NCBI GenBank assembly: GCA_002716585.1
Contig: PBBL01000064.1
Coordinates: 1 to 39,688, forward strand
Length of the DNA: 39,688 nt
Direction of reading: 5' to 3'
From: Myxococcales bacterium
GTDB taxonomy: Bacteria > Myxococcota_A > Bradymonadia > Bradymonadales > GCA-2716585
Shown here: one piece after another, positions 9,892 through 18,708 of the stretch
How the letters are laid out: each line of letters starts with the position of its first letter
How positions within the stretch are numbered: position 1 is the first letter of the stretch
Made by a program: the position numbers and the translations under genes
The notes under the pieces: generated by a model
The model's database searches: none
Told to the model about the DNA's origin: nothing
The model's input: the letters and a program-made list of their open reading frames with translations, nothing else

Positions 9892-11478
9892 ATGAGGCTG
9901 GCCACCGCGAGCCAGATGCGGGAGTGTGATCGCACCACGATCGAGGAGCTGGGCCTGCCTGGCATCGCGCTCATGGAGTCTGCCGGTCAGGGCGCGGCTC
10001 GGGCGCTCATCGAGACGCTGACGGCGCGCGACCTGACGCCGGGCCGCGCGGACGTCGGCGTCTTCTGCGGTGGGGGCAACAACGGCGGCGACGGCTTCGT
10101 CATCGCACGCGCCCTGCTCGCCCACGGCTACGAGGTCCGCGTCTACCTGCTGAGCCCGCGTGGCCGCGTCCAGGGCGACGCCGCGGTCAACCTCGCGCTC
10201 CTCGAACGGATCATCGCCGAGGACCTCGGCGCGGGCCGCGGCCTGCTCCGCGACTGGGGCGAGGAGCTGGAGGCGGGCGAGGCGCGGATCGGCGAGCTGC
10301 TGGGCGTGCTGCCCGCCCACAGCGTGTTCATCGACGCGATGCTCGGCACCGGGCTGTCCAGCGCGCCGCGCTCGCCCTACGCCGAGGTGATCGCCCACCT
10401 CAACGCGGCGTCGGCGCTGCGGTTCGCCGTGGACGTCCCGACGGGGCTGTGCGCCGACACCGGCCAGGTGCTCGGCGATGAGGCGTTCGAGGCCGACCAG
10501 ACGGTCACCTTCGCGCTCCCCAAGGTGGGGCTGTGGGTCTACCCCGGGCGCGCGGTCGCCGGTGAGGTGACGACGATCGACATCGGCATCCCCCCTGGCG
10601 TGTACGACAAGGTCGGGCTCAAGAGCTGGCTCCTGACCTGCCAACGCGTCGGGATGCTCCTGCCTGACCGCGAGCGCACCGGGCACAAGGGGACCTTCGG
10701 TCACGTGCTCGCGCTCGGCGGCGACCAGGGCAAGGTCGGCGCGCTGGCCCTCACGTCGGTGAGCGCGCTGCGCGGCGGCGCCGGGCTCGTCACCGCCGGT
10801 GGGGCGCGCGGCGCGGTCGAGCAGCTCACCCTCACCCACCCGGAGATCATGACCGCCGCGGCGCTCGACGAGGGGCCAGGCGCCTGGGCCGCGCTGATCG
10901 AGAACAAGGACGTCATCGCGATCGGCCCCGGGCTGGGGACCAGCGAGCGCGCCGCCGCGCTCCTGCTGTGGCTGCTGGCCGAGGCGGAGCGCCCGCTGGT
11001 GCTCGACGCCGACGCCCTCAACATCGTCGCGATGGGGAACACCCCGGCGCTGATCGAGGCGGCCCATCGGGTCCCGGTCGTGCTCACGCCGCACCCGGGC
11101 GAGCTGGGGCGGCTGCTCGGCTCCAGCAGCCGCGAGGTGGTCAACCACCCGCTCCAGTCCGCGCAGCAGTTCGCCGCGGAGACCGGGTGCGTGGTCGTCT
11201 CCAAGATGGCCTCGACCGTCATCGCCCACCCGGAGGGGCACACCGCCGTCAACTCATCCGGGAACCCGGGGATGGGCACGGCGGGCTCGGGCGACGTCCT
11301 GACCGGGCTGGTCGCCAGCCTCATCGGGCAGGGGCTCGACCCCTGGGAGGCCGCGCAGGCCGCCGTCTTCGTCCACGGCCTCAGCGGCGACCTCGCCGGG
11401 GCCGCCCTCGGCGAGCGGAGCCTCATCGCCAGTGACCTGATCCGCTTCTACCCTGAGGCGTTCCGCGCATGTTCGTGA
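9892..11478 (+). CDS. nnr: bifunctional NAD(P)HX epimerase / ADP(ATP)-dependent dehydratase
   Basis: Nnr repairs hydrated NADH and NADPH. In the 528-aa protein, residues 1 to about 215 are the YjeF_N epimerase (CGGGNNGGDGFVIAR, then DAMLGTGL and AVDVPTGLCADTG). Residues about 250-520 are the ribokinase-like dehydratase (GTFGHVLALGGDQGKVGA, GPGLGT, VLDADALN, LTPHPGELGRLL and NPGMGTAGSGDVLTG). The start is supported by GGAGGAG just upstream of ATG 9892 and by the 22-base gap after glmM. The last ten bases overlap the start of the next gene. Both domains look intact. Confidence 0.96.
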   Translation: MRLATASQMRECDRTTIEELGLPGIALMESAGQGAARALIETLTARDLTPGRADVGVFCGGGNNGGDGFVIARALLAHGYEVRVYLLSPRGRVQGDAAVNLALLERIIAEDLGAGRGLLRDWGEELEAGEARIGELLGVLPAHSVFIDAMLGTGLSSAPRSPYAEVIAHLNAASALRFAVDVPTGLCADTGQVLGDEAFEADQTVTFALPKVGLWVYPGRAVAGEVTTIDIGIPPGVYDKVGLKSWLLTCQRVGMLLPDRERTGHKGTFGHVLALGGDQGKVGALALTSVSALRGGAGLVTAGGARGAVEQLTLTHPEIMTAAALDEGPGAWAALIENKDVIAIGPGLGTSERAAALLLWLLAEAERPLVLDADALNIVAMGNTPALIEAAHRVPVVLTPHPGELGRLLGSSSREVVNHPLQSAQQFAAETGCVVVSKMASTVIAHPEGHTAVNSSGNPGMGTAGSGDVLTGLVASLIGQGLDPWEAAQAAVFVHGLSGDLAGAALGERSLIASDLIRFYPEAFRACS

Positions 11479-13301
11479 CCTCGCATCAACCCGCTGAGGA
11501 CCGCCCTGCCCTCGTGAGACGACGGTGGCTGACGCTGGGCGCGGCGCTGCTCGCGTTCGCCTCGCTGGGGGCGACGTGCGAGAACCAGGACTTCAGCGAG
11601 ATCTACGTCTATGAGTTCGAGATCGTCCGCGGCCAGGTGGTCGAGCGCTCCGCGCTGGAGCGCTGCACCGCGGAGGAGTGCGCCGGGGTCGGAGAGTTCG
11701 CGCTGGAGACCTGTCAGGCGCGTCGCTGCCTGGATGACGCCGTCATCCGGGTCTTCAACGCGTACGACGCCCGCACCTCGGTGGAGTTCAGCCTCATCAA
11801 CACGGGCCAGGAGGCGTATCGGGCGACGCTCTACGCGCGCACGATCACGGTCACCGGGGGCGACGACGCCGACTCGGGCGCACAGGACACCGGGGGGGCG
11901 TCCATGATCGACGCGTCCTCGCCCACAGACGTCAACGACGAGGACGTCAGCGTCGTGGACGACGCCACTGCTTCAGACGTCGCTTCAGACACGGACATCG
12001 CCTCCGACGCCGATGTGTCTTCGGACATCGACCCATCGGAAGACACCACCGCCTCAGACGCCACCGCCATGGAAGACGCCGACGCGGCTGACGACGCCAG
12101 CGTCGCGTCAGACGCCAGCGTGGAGGATGAGGGCGACGTCATTGAGGAGATCTACACCGAGAACGTGTGCATCCCGCTGCGAGGGGCGCTCAACCAGGAC
12201 ACCGTGGCAGGGATCAAGTCGCTCCCGGCGCTGGAGCCCGACGAGTCGGTCTCGGGGCGCTTTGGCGAGGATGAGCTGGTGCGCGGCATCGGGGTGGAGC
12301 TGGAGATTGAGGTGAGTTGCCCCGAGATGCTGGGCGAGGAGCAGGAGGTGGTCTGCATCCCGGATGGGACGGGGGTGTTGGAGTTCACGGTGATCGCCGC
12401 GCAGCGGGAGTGCCTGACGAGCAACGACTGCGCCGACAACCAGACGTGTGACACCTCGCTGGGTCGCTGCGTGGGGATCGAGTGCGGGCCGGATCTGAGC
12501 TGCCCGAACAACCAGGAGTGCGACCGCGCGACGTGCCGCTGCAACTCAAGCGGGTGCCTGTGCGACGTGGGGGGCGATCGCCACGCGCCGATGCCCGCCT
12601 GGGGTTGGGCGTTGGCGGCGCTGCTCGCGCTCGCGGCGTGGACGCGGCGCAGGCGGGAGCCTCGGCGCGAGGCGCGAGGCGCGCCTGGCCGCGCCCGGCT
12701 GCTGGGGGTGATGTTGGCCGCGTCGGCGACCTGCGCCGTGGTGGGCGCCGCGAGCGACGCCGAGGCGCGGTGCCCGTTCATCTCCAGCTCCCACGATCGA
12801 GGCTTCGATCGCCCAGGCGCGATCCTGTATGGGGGGAGCGAGTACCGATTTTTGACAGGCGCCATCGGCGAGGACGCGGGGAGCGGGCTGGGGCTCTACG
12901 TGGGGCAGGCGCTCCAGTACCGCTGGTTCGCGTTCAAGATGACGCTGGGGACCTCCTACTTCCTGACCACCCAGGATCCGCCGCCGATCGCGCGGGGGCT
13001 CCAGATCTACTCGGTGCGCCCGGGGGGGAGGCTTCAGTGCGCCATCGGGCTATCGAGCTTCGGGAGCCTGCGGCCGTTCTTCGACGTGGAGTATGAGCGG
13101 GTCGGGATCATCTCAAACGCGCTGGTGCGTCAGACGGGCTCGGACACGGCGTTCAACGCGTTTGGGGGCGCGGTGGGGGTCCAGTACCTGCCGGTGCCGT
13201 ACTTCATGATCGCGCTGCGCGGCTCCTTCGCGCCGTTCATCGACCTCCAGGGGGGCATCGCGAGCGTGGGGCTCACGATGGGCCTGGTGGGCAACCTGTA
13301 G
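11469..13301 (+). CDS. Cys-rich MYXO-CTERM-like protein fused to a beta-barrel-like domain
   Basis: No known protein is recognised over the full 610 aa. Residues about 18-38 form a signal peptide ending LGATC, a poor lipobox. An Asp/Ser/Ala-rich stretch covers residues about 133-224. A Cys-rich, EGF-like segment (about 315-368) leads into a MYXO-CTERM-type anchor: Cys, then PAWGWALAALLALAAW and RRRR (about 375-395). Such anchors normally end a protein. Here a second signal-like segment follows (LLGVMLAASATCAVVGAA then AEA, about 410-432), and then about 175 residues of alternating hydrophobic and aromatic strands resembling an outer-membrane barrel. An in-frame ATG at 12711 lies in that segment but lacks a charged leader or clear Shine-Dalgarno. 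The start overlaps the nnr stop by ten bases, suggesting coupling. Confidence 0.75.
   Translation: MFVTSHQPAEDRPALVRRRWLTLGAALLAFASLGATCENQDFSEIYVYEFEIVRGQVVERSALERCTAEECAGVGEFALETCQARRCLDDAVIRVFNAYDARTSVEFSLINTGQEAYRATLYARTITVTGGDDADSGAQDTGGASMIDASSPTDVNDEDVSVVDDATASDVASDTDIASDADVSSDIDPSEDTTASDATAMEDADAADDASVASDASVEDEGDVIEEIYTENVCIPLRGALNQDTVAGIKSLPALEPDESVSGRFGEDELVRGIGVELEIEVSCPEMLGEEQEVVCIPDGTGVLEFTVIAAQRECLTSNDCADNQTCDTSLGRCVGIECGPDLSCPNNQECDRATCRCNSSGCLCDVGGDRHAPMPAWGWALAALLALAAWTRRRREPRREARGAPGRARLLGVMLAASATCAVVGAASDAEARCPFISSSHDRGFDRPGAILYGGSEYRFLTGAIGEDAGSGLGLYVGQALQYRWFAFKMTLGTSYFLTTQDPPPIARGLQIYSVRPGGRLQCAIGLSSFGSLRPFFDVEYERVGIISNALVRQTGSDTAFNAFGGAVGVQYLPVPYFMIALRGSFAPFIDLQGGIASVGLTMGLVGNL
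11869..12140 (+). repeat. Asp/Ser/Ala low-complexity coding repeat
   Basis: Short imperfect units such as SDAT, SDAS, SDTD and SDAD recur, encoded by variants of TCAGACGCC. This is a disordered acidic linker within the MYXO-CTERM-like protein. Confidence 0.7.
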
Positions 13302-13302
13302 C

Positions 13303-15294
13303 TCACCTGGGGTCGCCCTTCTTGCCAAAGTCCGAGATGGTCTGCACCTCGGGCTCAGGGGGCTCCTTGAGCGAGACCGAGACCGCGGCCACGATCCCGA
13401 TGATCAGGAGCACGATCACCACGACGAGGCCAACCACGAGCCCCTTCGGGGTGGACGACGCGTCTTGAGGCCGCGGGATGGCCTCGATCCGCTGGGTCGG
13501 CAGGCCAGGAGGTTTGACGCTGGCGCGAAACACGTCCGGGATGTCGCCGGGCTGCATCGACGACAGCTCGGCGGTCGGCTCGGGCGCGCGGGGCGCAGGC
13601 TCAGGCGCCCCGCCGACCTCCTCAGCGATTTGAATCGAGTCCTCCTCTACGTCGTCCGGGTCGGCGGAGACGGCGTCCGTCACCTCCACCTCACCAGCGC
13701 CTGCGCCCGGCTCAAACAGCTCCGGGGCGTCGTCTTCGTCTTCGTCGGCTTCAAGCGTCCTTTCGCTGCTTGAAGCGCTGGGCTCCTCTGCGCCCTCGAC
13801 CGCCTCCGCTCCGTCATCCTCCTCGACCGCCTCAACCTCGGTGACCTCATCCTCAGGGATCTCCGCGGGTTCGGCCGATGGGGGGCGGATGTCGCTCATC
13901 CTTGAGACGACCGTCACGGCGTCGTCCAGCGAGGCCTCCTCAGGAGAGGGGGGCGGGGGCTGCTCGGCGTCGCCGAGGGGCGCGGGGGCGACGGCGGTGT
14001 CGTCGGTGAGGACAGCGGCGCCGAGGATCTCATCGGCCGCGATCACCTCGGTGTTGCCGGTGGCGAACATCTCGACGGGGTCGTCGTCGCGGGCCACCAC
14101 GGGTATGGGCGGCGGGGTCTTCGGCCCCGGGCGCGCGGCGACCTCGGTTGAGCTGGGGGTCTCACCGCCGAGGTCGGTGCTGAACTCGCCCGAGCGGATG
14201 AGGCTGCGCGCCTCGGTGGAGATCCCCTGGAGCATCGGCGCAGGACCATCCGCGGGGCTCCGCACCGCCGGGTAGGGCCCGAGGCGGCCCATCGGCGCGG
14301 CGTCGACCGAGGAGAGCCCCGCGGAGTCCGGGCCCTGGAGCACGGCGAAGAGTTCATCCTCGAGGAGGTCGAGGCTCATGTAGCGCCGGGCGGGGTCGGG
14401 GTCGGTCGCCTGCTCGGTGATGTGATCGAGCGCAGGGGGCAGGTCGGGGTTGTGGGCGCTCGGCGGCAGGAGCCCGTCGGTCGAGAGGCGACCGGCGAGC
14501 ATCGCGGCGATGAGCATGCCGACGCTGTAGACGTCGCTGCGCGGCGTCGCCGCGGAGGGGTCGGCGCGCACCTCCGGGGCGATCCAGGGGACCACGTCGC
14601 AGGCGTCGCTGAAGGCGTCGGCGCCGACGCTGGGGCGGATGAAGAAGTCGGTGATCTTGATCTTGAGGTGATCGGGTTGGAGGATGACGTTCTCAGGCTT
14701 GAGGTTGCCGTGCGAGGTCTTGAGGTGACTGTAACGCAGCGCCGTGATGAGCTGCCGCGCGATCGGCTCCAGCTCGCTCACCGAGAAGGCGCCCCCGGCC
14801 GTGGTCTGCGCGCGCAGCTCCATGACGCGCCGGAGGTTGAGCCCTTCGAGGTTCTGCATGGTGACGAAGGCGCAGCCCCGCTCAAAGCCGCTCTCGTGGA
14901 GCCGGACGATGTTTTGCTGCGAGAGGCGCCGCGCCGCGCGCACGGCGTCCTCGAACACCTGGCGCTCGGCGTCGTCGCTCAGCAGCTCCGAGCGCAGGAT
15001 CTTGACGGCCACCTCGCGCTCCAGCTCCTGATCGAAGGCCGTGAACACGACGCCGAAGGGCCCCTCCCCGAGGCGCTTGAGCAGGGTGTAGCGGCCGACG
15101 ACCTGATCGCCGAGGTCAAACGGGATGCCCTCGCGGCTGACGCCGCGCATCTGGAGCGACTCCGCCTCGCGGATGGCGCGGATCGAGCGCCGCGGGATGC
15201 GCATGGCGCGCGTCGCCGAGCCGAGATCCGCGCCGCAGTTCTCACACGTGAACGCGTCGTCCGAGACGTTGGTGCCACAGCGGTAACAGAGCAT
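13303..15294 (-). CDS. zinc-ribbon protein kinase-like protein, probable pseudokinase
   Basis: This 663-aa protein starts with a zinc ribbon (Cys3, Cys6, Cys17, Cys20), followed by a Hanks-type kinase fold (about residues 65-340) with glycine loop LGEGPFGVVF and VAVK Lys98. The catalytic loop reads HGNLKPEN: the HRD aspartate is Asn197. The DFG motif reads DFF (Asp216-Phe218). The activation-segment APE is kept. The loss of the catalytic base suggests a pseudokinase that may still bind ATP. A long acidic/Pro-rich region (about 350-600) leads to one transmembrane helix (about 617-641) and a short tail. The start is ATG 15294, with GGGGGAGG just upstream and the zinc ribbon immediately after. 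It overlaps the upstream eIF2B-like gene by 53 bases. It is convergent with the MYXO-CTERM-like gene, with one base between the stop codons. Confidence 0.88.
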   Translation of the reverse strand: MLCYRCGTNVSDDAFTCENCGADLGSATRAMRIPRRSIRAIREAESLQMRGVSREGIPFDLGDQVVGRYTLLKRLGEGPFGVVFTAFDQELEREVAVKILRSELLSDDAERQVFEDAVRAARRLSQQNIVRLHESGFERGCAFVTMQNLEGLNLRRVMELRAQTTAGGAFSVSELEPIARQLITALRYSHLKTSHGNLKPENVILQPDHLKIKITDFFIRPSVGADAFSDACDVVPWIAPEVRADPSAATPRSDVYSVGMLIAAMLAGRLSTDGLLPPSAHNPDLPPALDHITEQATDPDPARRYMSLDLLEDELFAVLQGPDSAGLSSVDAAPMGRLGPYPAVRSPADGPAPMLQGISTEARSLIRSGEFSTDLGGETPSSTEVAARPGPKTPPPIPVVARDDDPVEMFATGNTEVIAADEILGAAVLTDDTAVAPAPLGDAEQPPPPSPEEASLDDAVTVVSRMSDIRPPSAEPAEIPEDEVTEVEAVEEDDGAEAVEGAEEPSASSSERTLEADEDEDDAPELFEPGAGAGEVEVTDAVSADPDDVEEDSIQIAEEVGGAPEPAPRAPEPTAELSSMQPGDIPDVFRASVKPPGLPTQRIEAIPRPQDASSTPKGLVVGLVVVIVLLIIGIVAAVSVSLKEPPEPEVQTISDFGKKGDPR

Positions 15295-16288
15295 GCCTCC
15301 CCCCCCTCTCCCAACCAAAGCCGTCCGCCGTGACGACCGCGCGGGCCATCTCGGGGAGATCGCCCGGATCATGGAGCCCTCGCTCGGTGTAGATCCCCGT
15401 GAACATGTCGTACTCGGTTCGCTCATAATAGGGGTTGTGGATCTCAAGGTCGCCCCCGATGTCGCTCAACTCAACGTTGGCCGACGCGCCGATCAGCTCG
15501 GCGGCGAGGCCGTCCTTCATGCTGTAGAGGCGCTGGAGGCCGGGGGACAGGAGCTTGAGCGACGTGCTCGCGCTGTAGATCGGCCGCGAGTGTTGAAGCC
15601 CGAGCAGCGCCAGGAGCCCGGTCCCGACCTTATTGACGACGCCCAGCGTCTGCAAGGCGTCCGCGCCTGTCAAGATGGCGTCCACGTCGAGCACGGCGCG
15701 GGCCATCGCCGCGTCGCTCACCAACCTCACCTGCACGCCCGACCCCACCAGCTGCCGGGCGGTCATCAAGCCCTCGCCGGGCGGGTGGCTGAGGGTGCAC
15801 CAGACGCGGGTGACGAGCCCGGCCTCGATCGCTCGGGTCAACATCGCCGCGACGGTGCTGCTGTTGGAGTGGGTCAGGATGCTGCGGTGCCCCTGGGACG
15901 CCAGCTCGCGCAGGAAGGCGTCGCACAGCGCGTCGCGCATCGCCTGACGGCGCGCCAGGTACCCCTCGGCCCACTGCTGGACGGCCGCGACACCCCCATC
16001 GCCGAGGGCGAGCAGCGCGTCATTGCCCACGCGGATCATCTCGGCCATCGCCGGGCGAGCTTGCGCCGCGCGGCGGCAGGCCTCCTGAAGCTCGTCGCGC
16101 AGCGCGTCGAGATCATTCAGCTCGGCGGCCAGCGCGACCGCCGCCTGGGACAGCCCCGCGGCGGCCTGAGCGCACAGCCGCGCGCTCCCCAGGGTCCGCT
16201 CACCACGGATGAGCCCCAACAATGCTTCAAACTCGCCCAGCGCCTCGCTCACCGCACCTCCGCCAGCCTGTCCGCCCACATCGGACAT
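15242..16288 (-). CDS. eIF2B-alpha/beta/delta-like (IF-2B family) protein
   Basis: The 348-aa protein has the Rossmann-like C-terminal domain of the eIF2B/MtnA/ribose-1,5-bisphosphate isomerase family: ILTHSNSSTVAAML, then GADAL followed by VNKVGTGLLALL and HSRPIYSASTSLKLL, after a helical N-terminal half. The isomerases have Cys in the position that reads THSN here; Ser replaces it, so sugar-phosphate isomerase activity is doubtful. A nucleotide-binding or regulatory role is possible but unproven. The start is uncertain: tandem ATGs at 16291 and 16288 follow a weak AGG, and a GTG near 16252 has GGAGG upstream. The end overlaps the pseudokinase gene, so the two are probably co-translated. Confidence 0.78.
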   Translation of the reverse strand: MSDVGGQAGGGAVSEALGEFEALLGLIRGERTLGSARLCAQAAAGLSQAAVALAAELNDLDALRDELQEACRRAAQARPAMAEMIRVGNDALLALGDGGVAAVQQWAEGYLARRQAMRDALCDAFLRELASQGHRSILTHSNSSTVAAMLTRAIEAGLVTRVWCTLSHPPGEGLMTARQLVGSGVQVRLVSDAAMARAVLDVDAILTGADALQTLGVVNKVGTGLLALLGLQHSRPIYSASTSLKLLSPGLQRLYSMKDGLAAELIGASANVELSDIGGDLEIHNPYYERTEYDMFTGIYTERGLHDPGDLPEMARAVVTADGFGWERGGRHALLPLWHQRLGRRVHV

Positions 16289-16408
16289 CATCCTACACCA
16301 GGGCACCGGGCGAAGGTCAAGTTGCTGCGCGCTCATCCAGGTGTTGGGTGCATAGAGCATATGTGTCGGCTTCAATGTGCGCGATGCTTCGGAGAAACCG
16401 AATCATCG

Positions 16409-16438
16409 TTGTCACATTTCCTCATAGACGGCCATAGG
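16409..16438 (+). promoter_or_regulatory. candidate promoter of the type I secretion operon
   Basis: In the divergent gap between the eIF2B-like and ABC genes, TTGTCA (16409-16414) is followed after 18 bases by CATAGG (16433-16438). The surrounding bases 16370-16440 are visibly less GC-rich than the genes. The match is weak. Confidence 0.3.
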
Positions 16439-16518
16439 TGGGGTTCCTAGGTTGCTCAGGCCACGGTTCGAAGAAGACCGCCCCGCCCAATCGATGACGC
16501 TGTATCAAGGTAGACCCC

Positions 16519-18705
16519 ATGCAGACACCAGCCCCGCAGGATGTTCGATCCCCCTGGTTGTTCCCGGGCGATGTCGTCGAGCTGACTCTGGAGAGGCTGC
16601 TCGACACGGTGAACCGCTCGACGGATCCAGAGCAGGTGAGGATGGTCGCCTGGGCTCAGGCGGCCACCGACGACCCCTGGGATGAGCTGCGCGCGTCTGG
16701 TGAGGTGCTGGGGCTGCGGTTCACGCGCATGGAGGGGACGCTGGACGACATGGCGAAGGTCGTCGCGCCGGAGGCGCCCCTGGTCACCCGGAGCGGCGGA
16801 GAGGAGCCCGGGTGGCTGGTGATCAGCGGTCGGGCGGGGGCGATGTTGGAGGTGTCGCTCCTCGACTCGCCCGAGCCGGAGCCGATCACCCGTGAGCTGC
16901 TCGCCCAGGAGCTGGGCCTGTCGGATCCCGACGGCGCCACGACGTGGTTCATGGTGACCGCCGCCGAGCCGCTGGAGAACATGTCCACGGCGTCCATACG
17001 CAAGAACCCCTTGCAGGCCGACATCGCGAGCGGGGAGGCGGCGCCGCCGATCGCGCGCCTGATCGCGCTGCTTCGGATGGAGCGCCGCGACGTGGGCGTG
17101 GTGCTGGTGTTCGCGGTCGCCGTCGGGCTGCTCACCCTGGTGACCCCGGTGGTGATGCAGGTGCTGGTCAACACGGTGGCGTTCGGGACGCCGCTGCAGC
17201 CGCTCGTGCTGCTGACCGTGCTGCTGTTGGGCGGGCTGGGGTTCGCGGCGGCGCTCCGCGCGCTTGAGGCGTGGGTCGTCGAGATGATCCAGCGGCGCAT
17301 CTTCCTGCGCCTGGTCGGCGACCTCGCCCACCGGCTGCCCCGCGTGAAGACCACCGCCTTTGACACGGCGTACGGCCCCGAGCTGGTCAACCGCTTCTTC
17401 GACGTCTTCACGGTGAAGAAGGTGGCCGCCTGGATGCTGCTGGAGGGGCTGGAGATCCTGCTGACGGTGCTCATCGGCCTCCTCGTGCTGGCGTTCTACC
17501 ACCCGCTCCTGCTGGCGTTCGACGTCATCCTGATCATCTGCGCGCTGTTTGTGATCGTCGTGCTGGGCCGCGGCGGCTCGAAGACCGCCATCAAGGAGTC
17601 CAAGGCCAAGTACGCGGTCGCGGGGTGGCTGGAGGAGCTGGTGCGCCACCCCAACGCGTTCAAGGTGACCGGCGGCGCGCGCTTCGGGGTGGCGCGCACC
17701 GACACGCTGGCGCGCAAGTACCTCAAGGCGCGCGACGCCCACTTCAAGATCGTGTTTCGTCAGATCATCGGGACGCTGACGCTGCAGGCGTTGGCCACGA
17801 CGGCGTTGATCGCGATCGGCGCGTGGCTCGTCATGGAGCGCCAGCTGACGCTCGGGCAGCTGGTGGCGGCGGAGCTGATCGTCTCGATCGTGGTGGCGTC
17901 GCTGATCAAGCTGTCGCGCTACCTGGAGCAGCTCTACGACCTGGTCGCGGCGGTGGACAAGCTCGGGCAGCTGGTCGATCTGCCCCTGGAGCGGTCTTCG
18001 GGGCACGCGTGCATCAAGACCAACGACCCTCGGGGGGCGCGGGTGGTGTTCAACCAGGTGACGTTCGGGTTCCCCAACGGCCCGCTGCTCATGAAGGACG
18101 TCGACCTGACGATGGAGCCGGGCGACCGCGTGGTCATCTCAGGCCCCGCTGGCTCGGGCAAGAGCGTGCTCCTGCACCTGGTGTTCGGCCTGCGGTGGCC
18201 GAAGTCCGGGCACATCGAGCTGGACGGGCTCGACCTGCGCGACCTCGACCTCGGCTCGCTGCGCGACCGGGTGGCGGTGGTCTACGGCCCCGAGATCTTC
18301 GAGGGGACGGTGTACGAGAACATCCAGCTCGGCCGCCGCGAGGTCGACATGGCCGCCGTGCAGGACGCGCTGCGCAAGGTGAACATGCTGGACACGATCC
18401 GCAACCTGCCTGACGGGCTGCAAACGATGCTCGCCAGCGGGGCGCCGCAGCTCTCGACGAGCCAGGCCACTCGCCTGACGCTCGCGCGCGCGATCGCGGG
18501 TCGCCCCGCGCTGCTGGCCGTCGATGAGATCTTCGGGAAGATGAGCGCCCGGACCGCGCAGCAGGTCCTCCAGGCCCTCACCGACTCGGAGGCGCCCTGG
18601 ACGCTGCTGGCCATCAGCCGCGACGTCCACGTGCAGGGCTTCTGCACCCGAATGCTTCACCTCGAAGAGGGGCAGCTCACCGCGCCCCCCACCCGCAGAG
18701 GTTGA
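16519..18705 (+). CDS. type I secretion-type ABC transporter with degenerate ATPase
   Basis: The 728-aa half-transporter has about 160 N-terminal residues of a non-catalytic domain placed like the C39 peptidase domain of PCAT/HlyB transporters. An ABC exporter membrane domain (about 185-480) and a nucleotide-binding domain (about 510-720) follow. Walker A is intact (GPAGSGKS, 542-549) and Walker B keeps Asp669-Glu670. The LSGGQ signature reads LSTSQ (645-649), the Q-loop reads VVYGPEIFEGT without Gln, and the H-loop His is replaced by Arg701. ATP binding is likely but efficient hydrolysis is questionable. HlyD-like and TolC-like genes follow within a few bases, so this is the inner-membrane part of a tripartite exporter. 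No RTX-type cargo lies nearby. Confidence 0.87.
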   Translation: MQTPAPQDVRSPWLFPGDVVELTLERLLDTVNRSTDPEQVRMVAWAQAATDDPWDELRASGEVLGLRFTRMEGTLDDMAKVVAPEAPLVTRSGGEEPGWLVISGRAGAMLEVSLLDSPEPEPITRELLAQELGLSDPDGATTWFMVTAAEPLENMSTASIRKNPLQADIASGEAAPPIARLIALLRMERRDVGVVLVFAVAVGLLTLVTPVVMQVLVNTVAFGTPLQPLVLLTVLLLGGLGFAAALRALEAWVVEMIQRRIFLRLVGDLAHRLPRVKTTAFDTAYGPELVNRFFDVFTVKKVAAWMLLEGLEILLTVLIGLLVLAFYHPLLLAFDVILIICALFVIVVLGRGGSKTAIKESKAKYAVAGWLEELVRHPNAFKVTGGARFGVARTDTLARKYLKARDAHFKIVFRQIIGTLTLQALATTALIAIGAWLVMERQLTLGQLVAAELIVSIVVASLIKLSRYLEQLYDLVAAVDKLGQLVDLPLERSSGHACIKTNDPRGARVVFNQVTFGFPNGPLLMKDVDLTMEPGDRVVISGPAGSGKSVLLHLVFGLRWPKSGHIELDGLDLRDLDLGSLRDRVAVVYGPEIFEGTVYENIQLGRREVDMAAVQDALRKVNMLDTIRNLPDGLQTMLASGAPQLSTSQATRLTLARAIAGRPALLAVDEIFGKMSARTAQQVLQALTDSEAPWTLLAISRDVHVQGFCTRMLHLEEGQLTAPPTRRG

Positions 18706-18708
18706 CCC

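Noticed and set aside
9811..11241. 476-codon frame antisense to nnr
   Set aside because: Low-complexity Arg/Ala/Gly/Asp composition and complete overlap with an intact Nnr.
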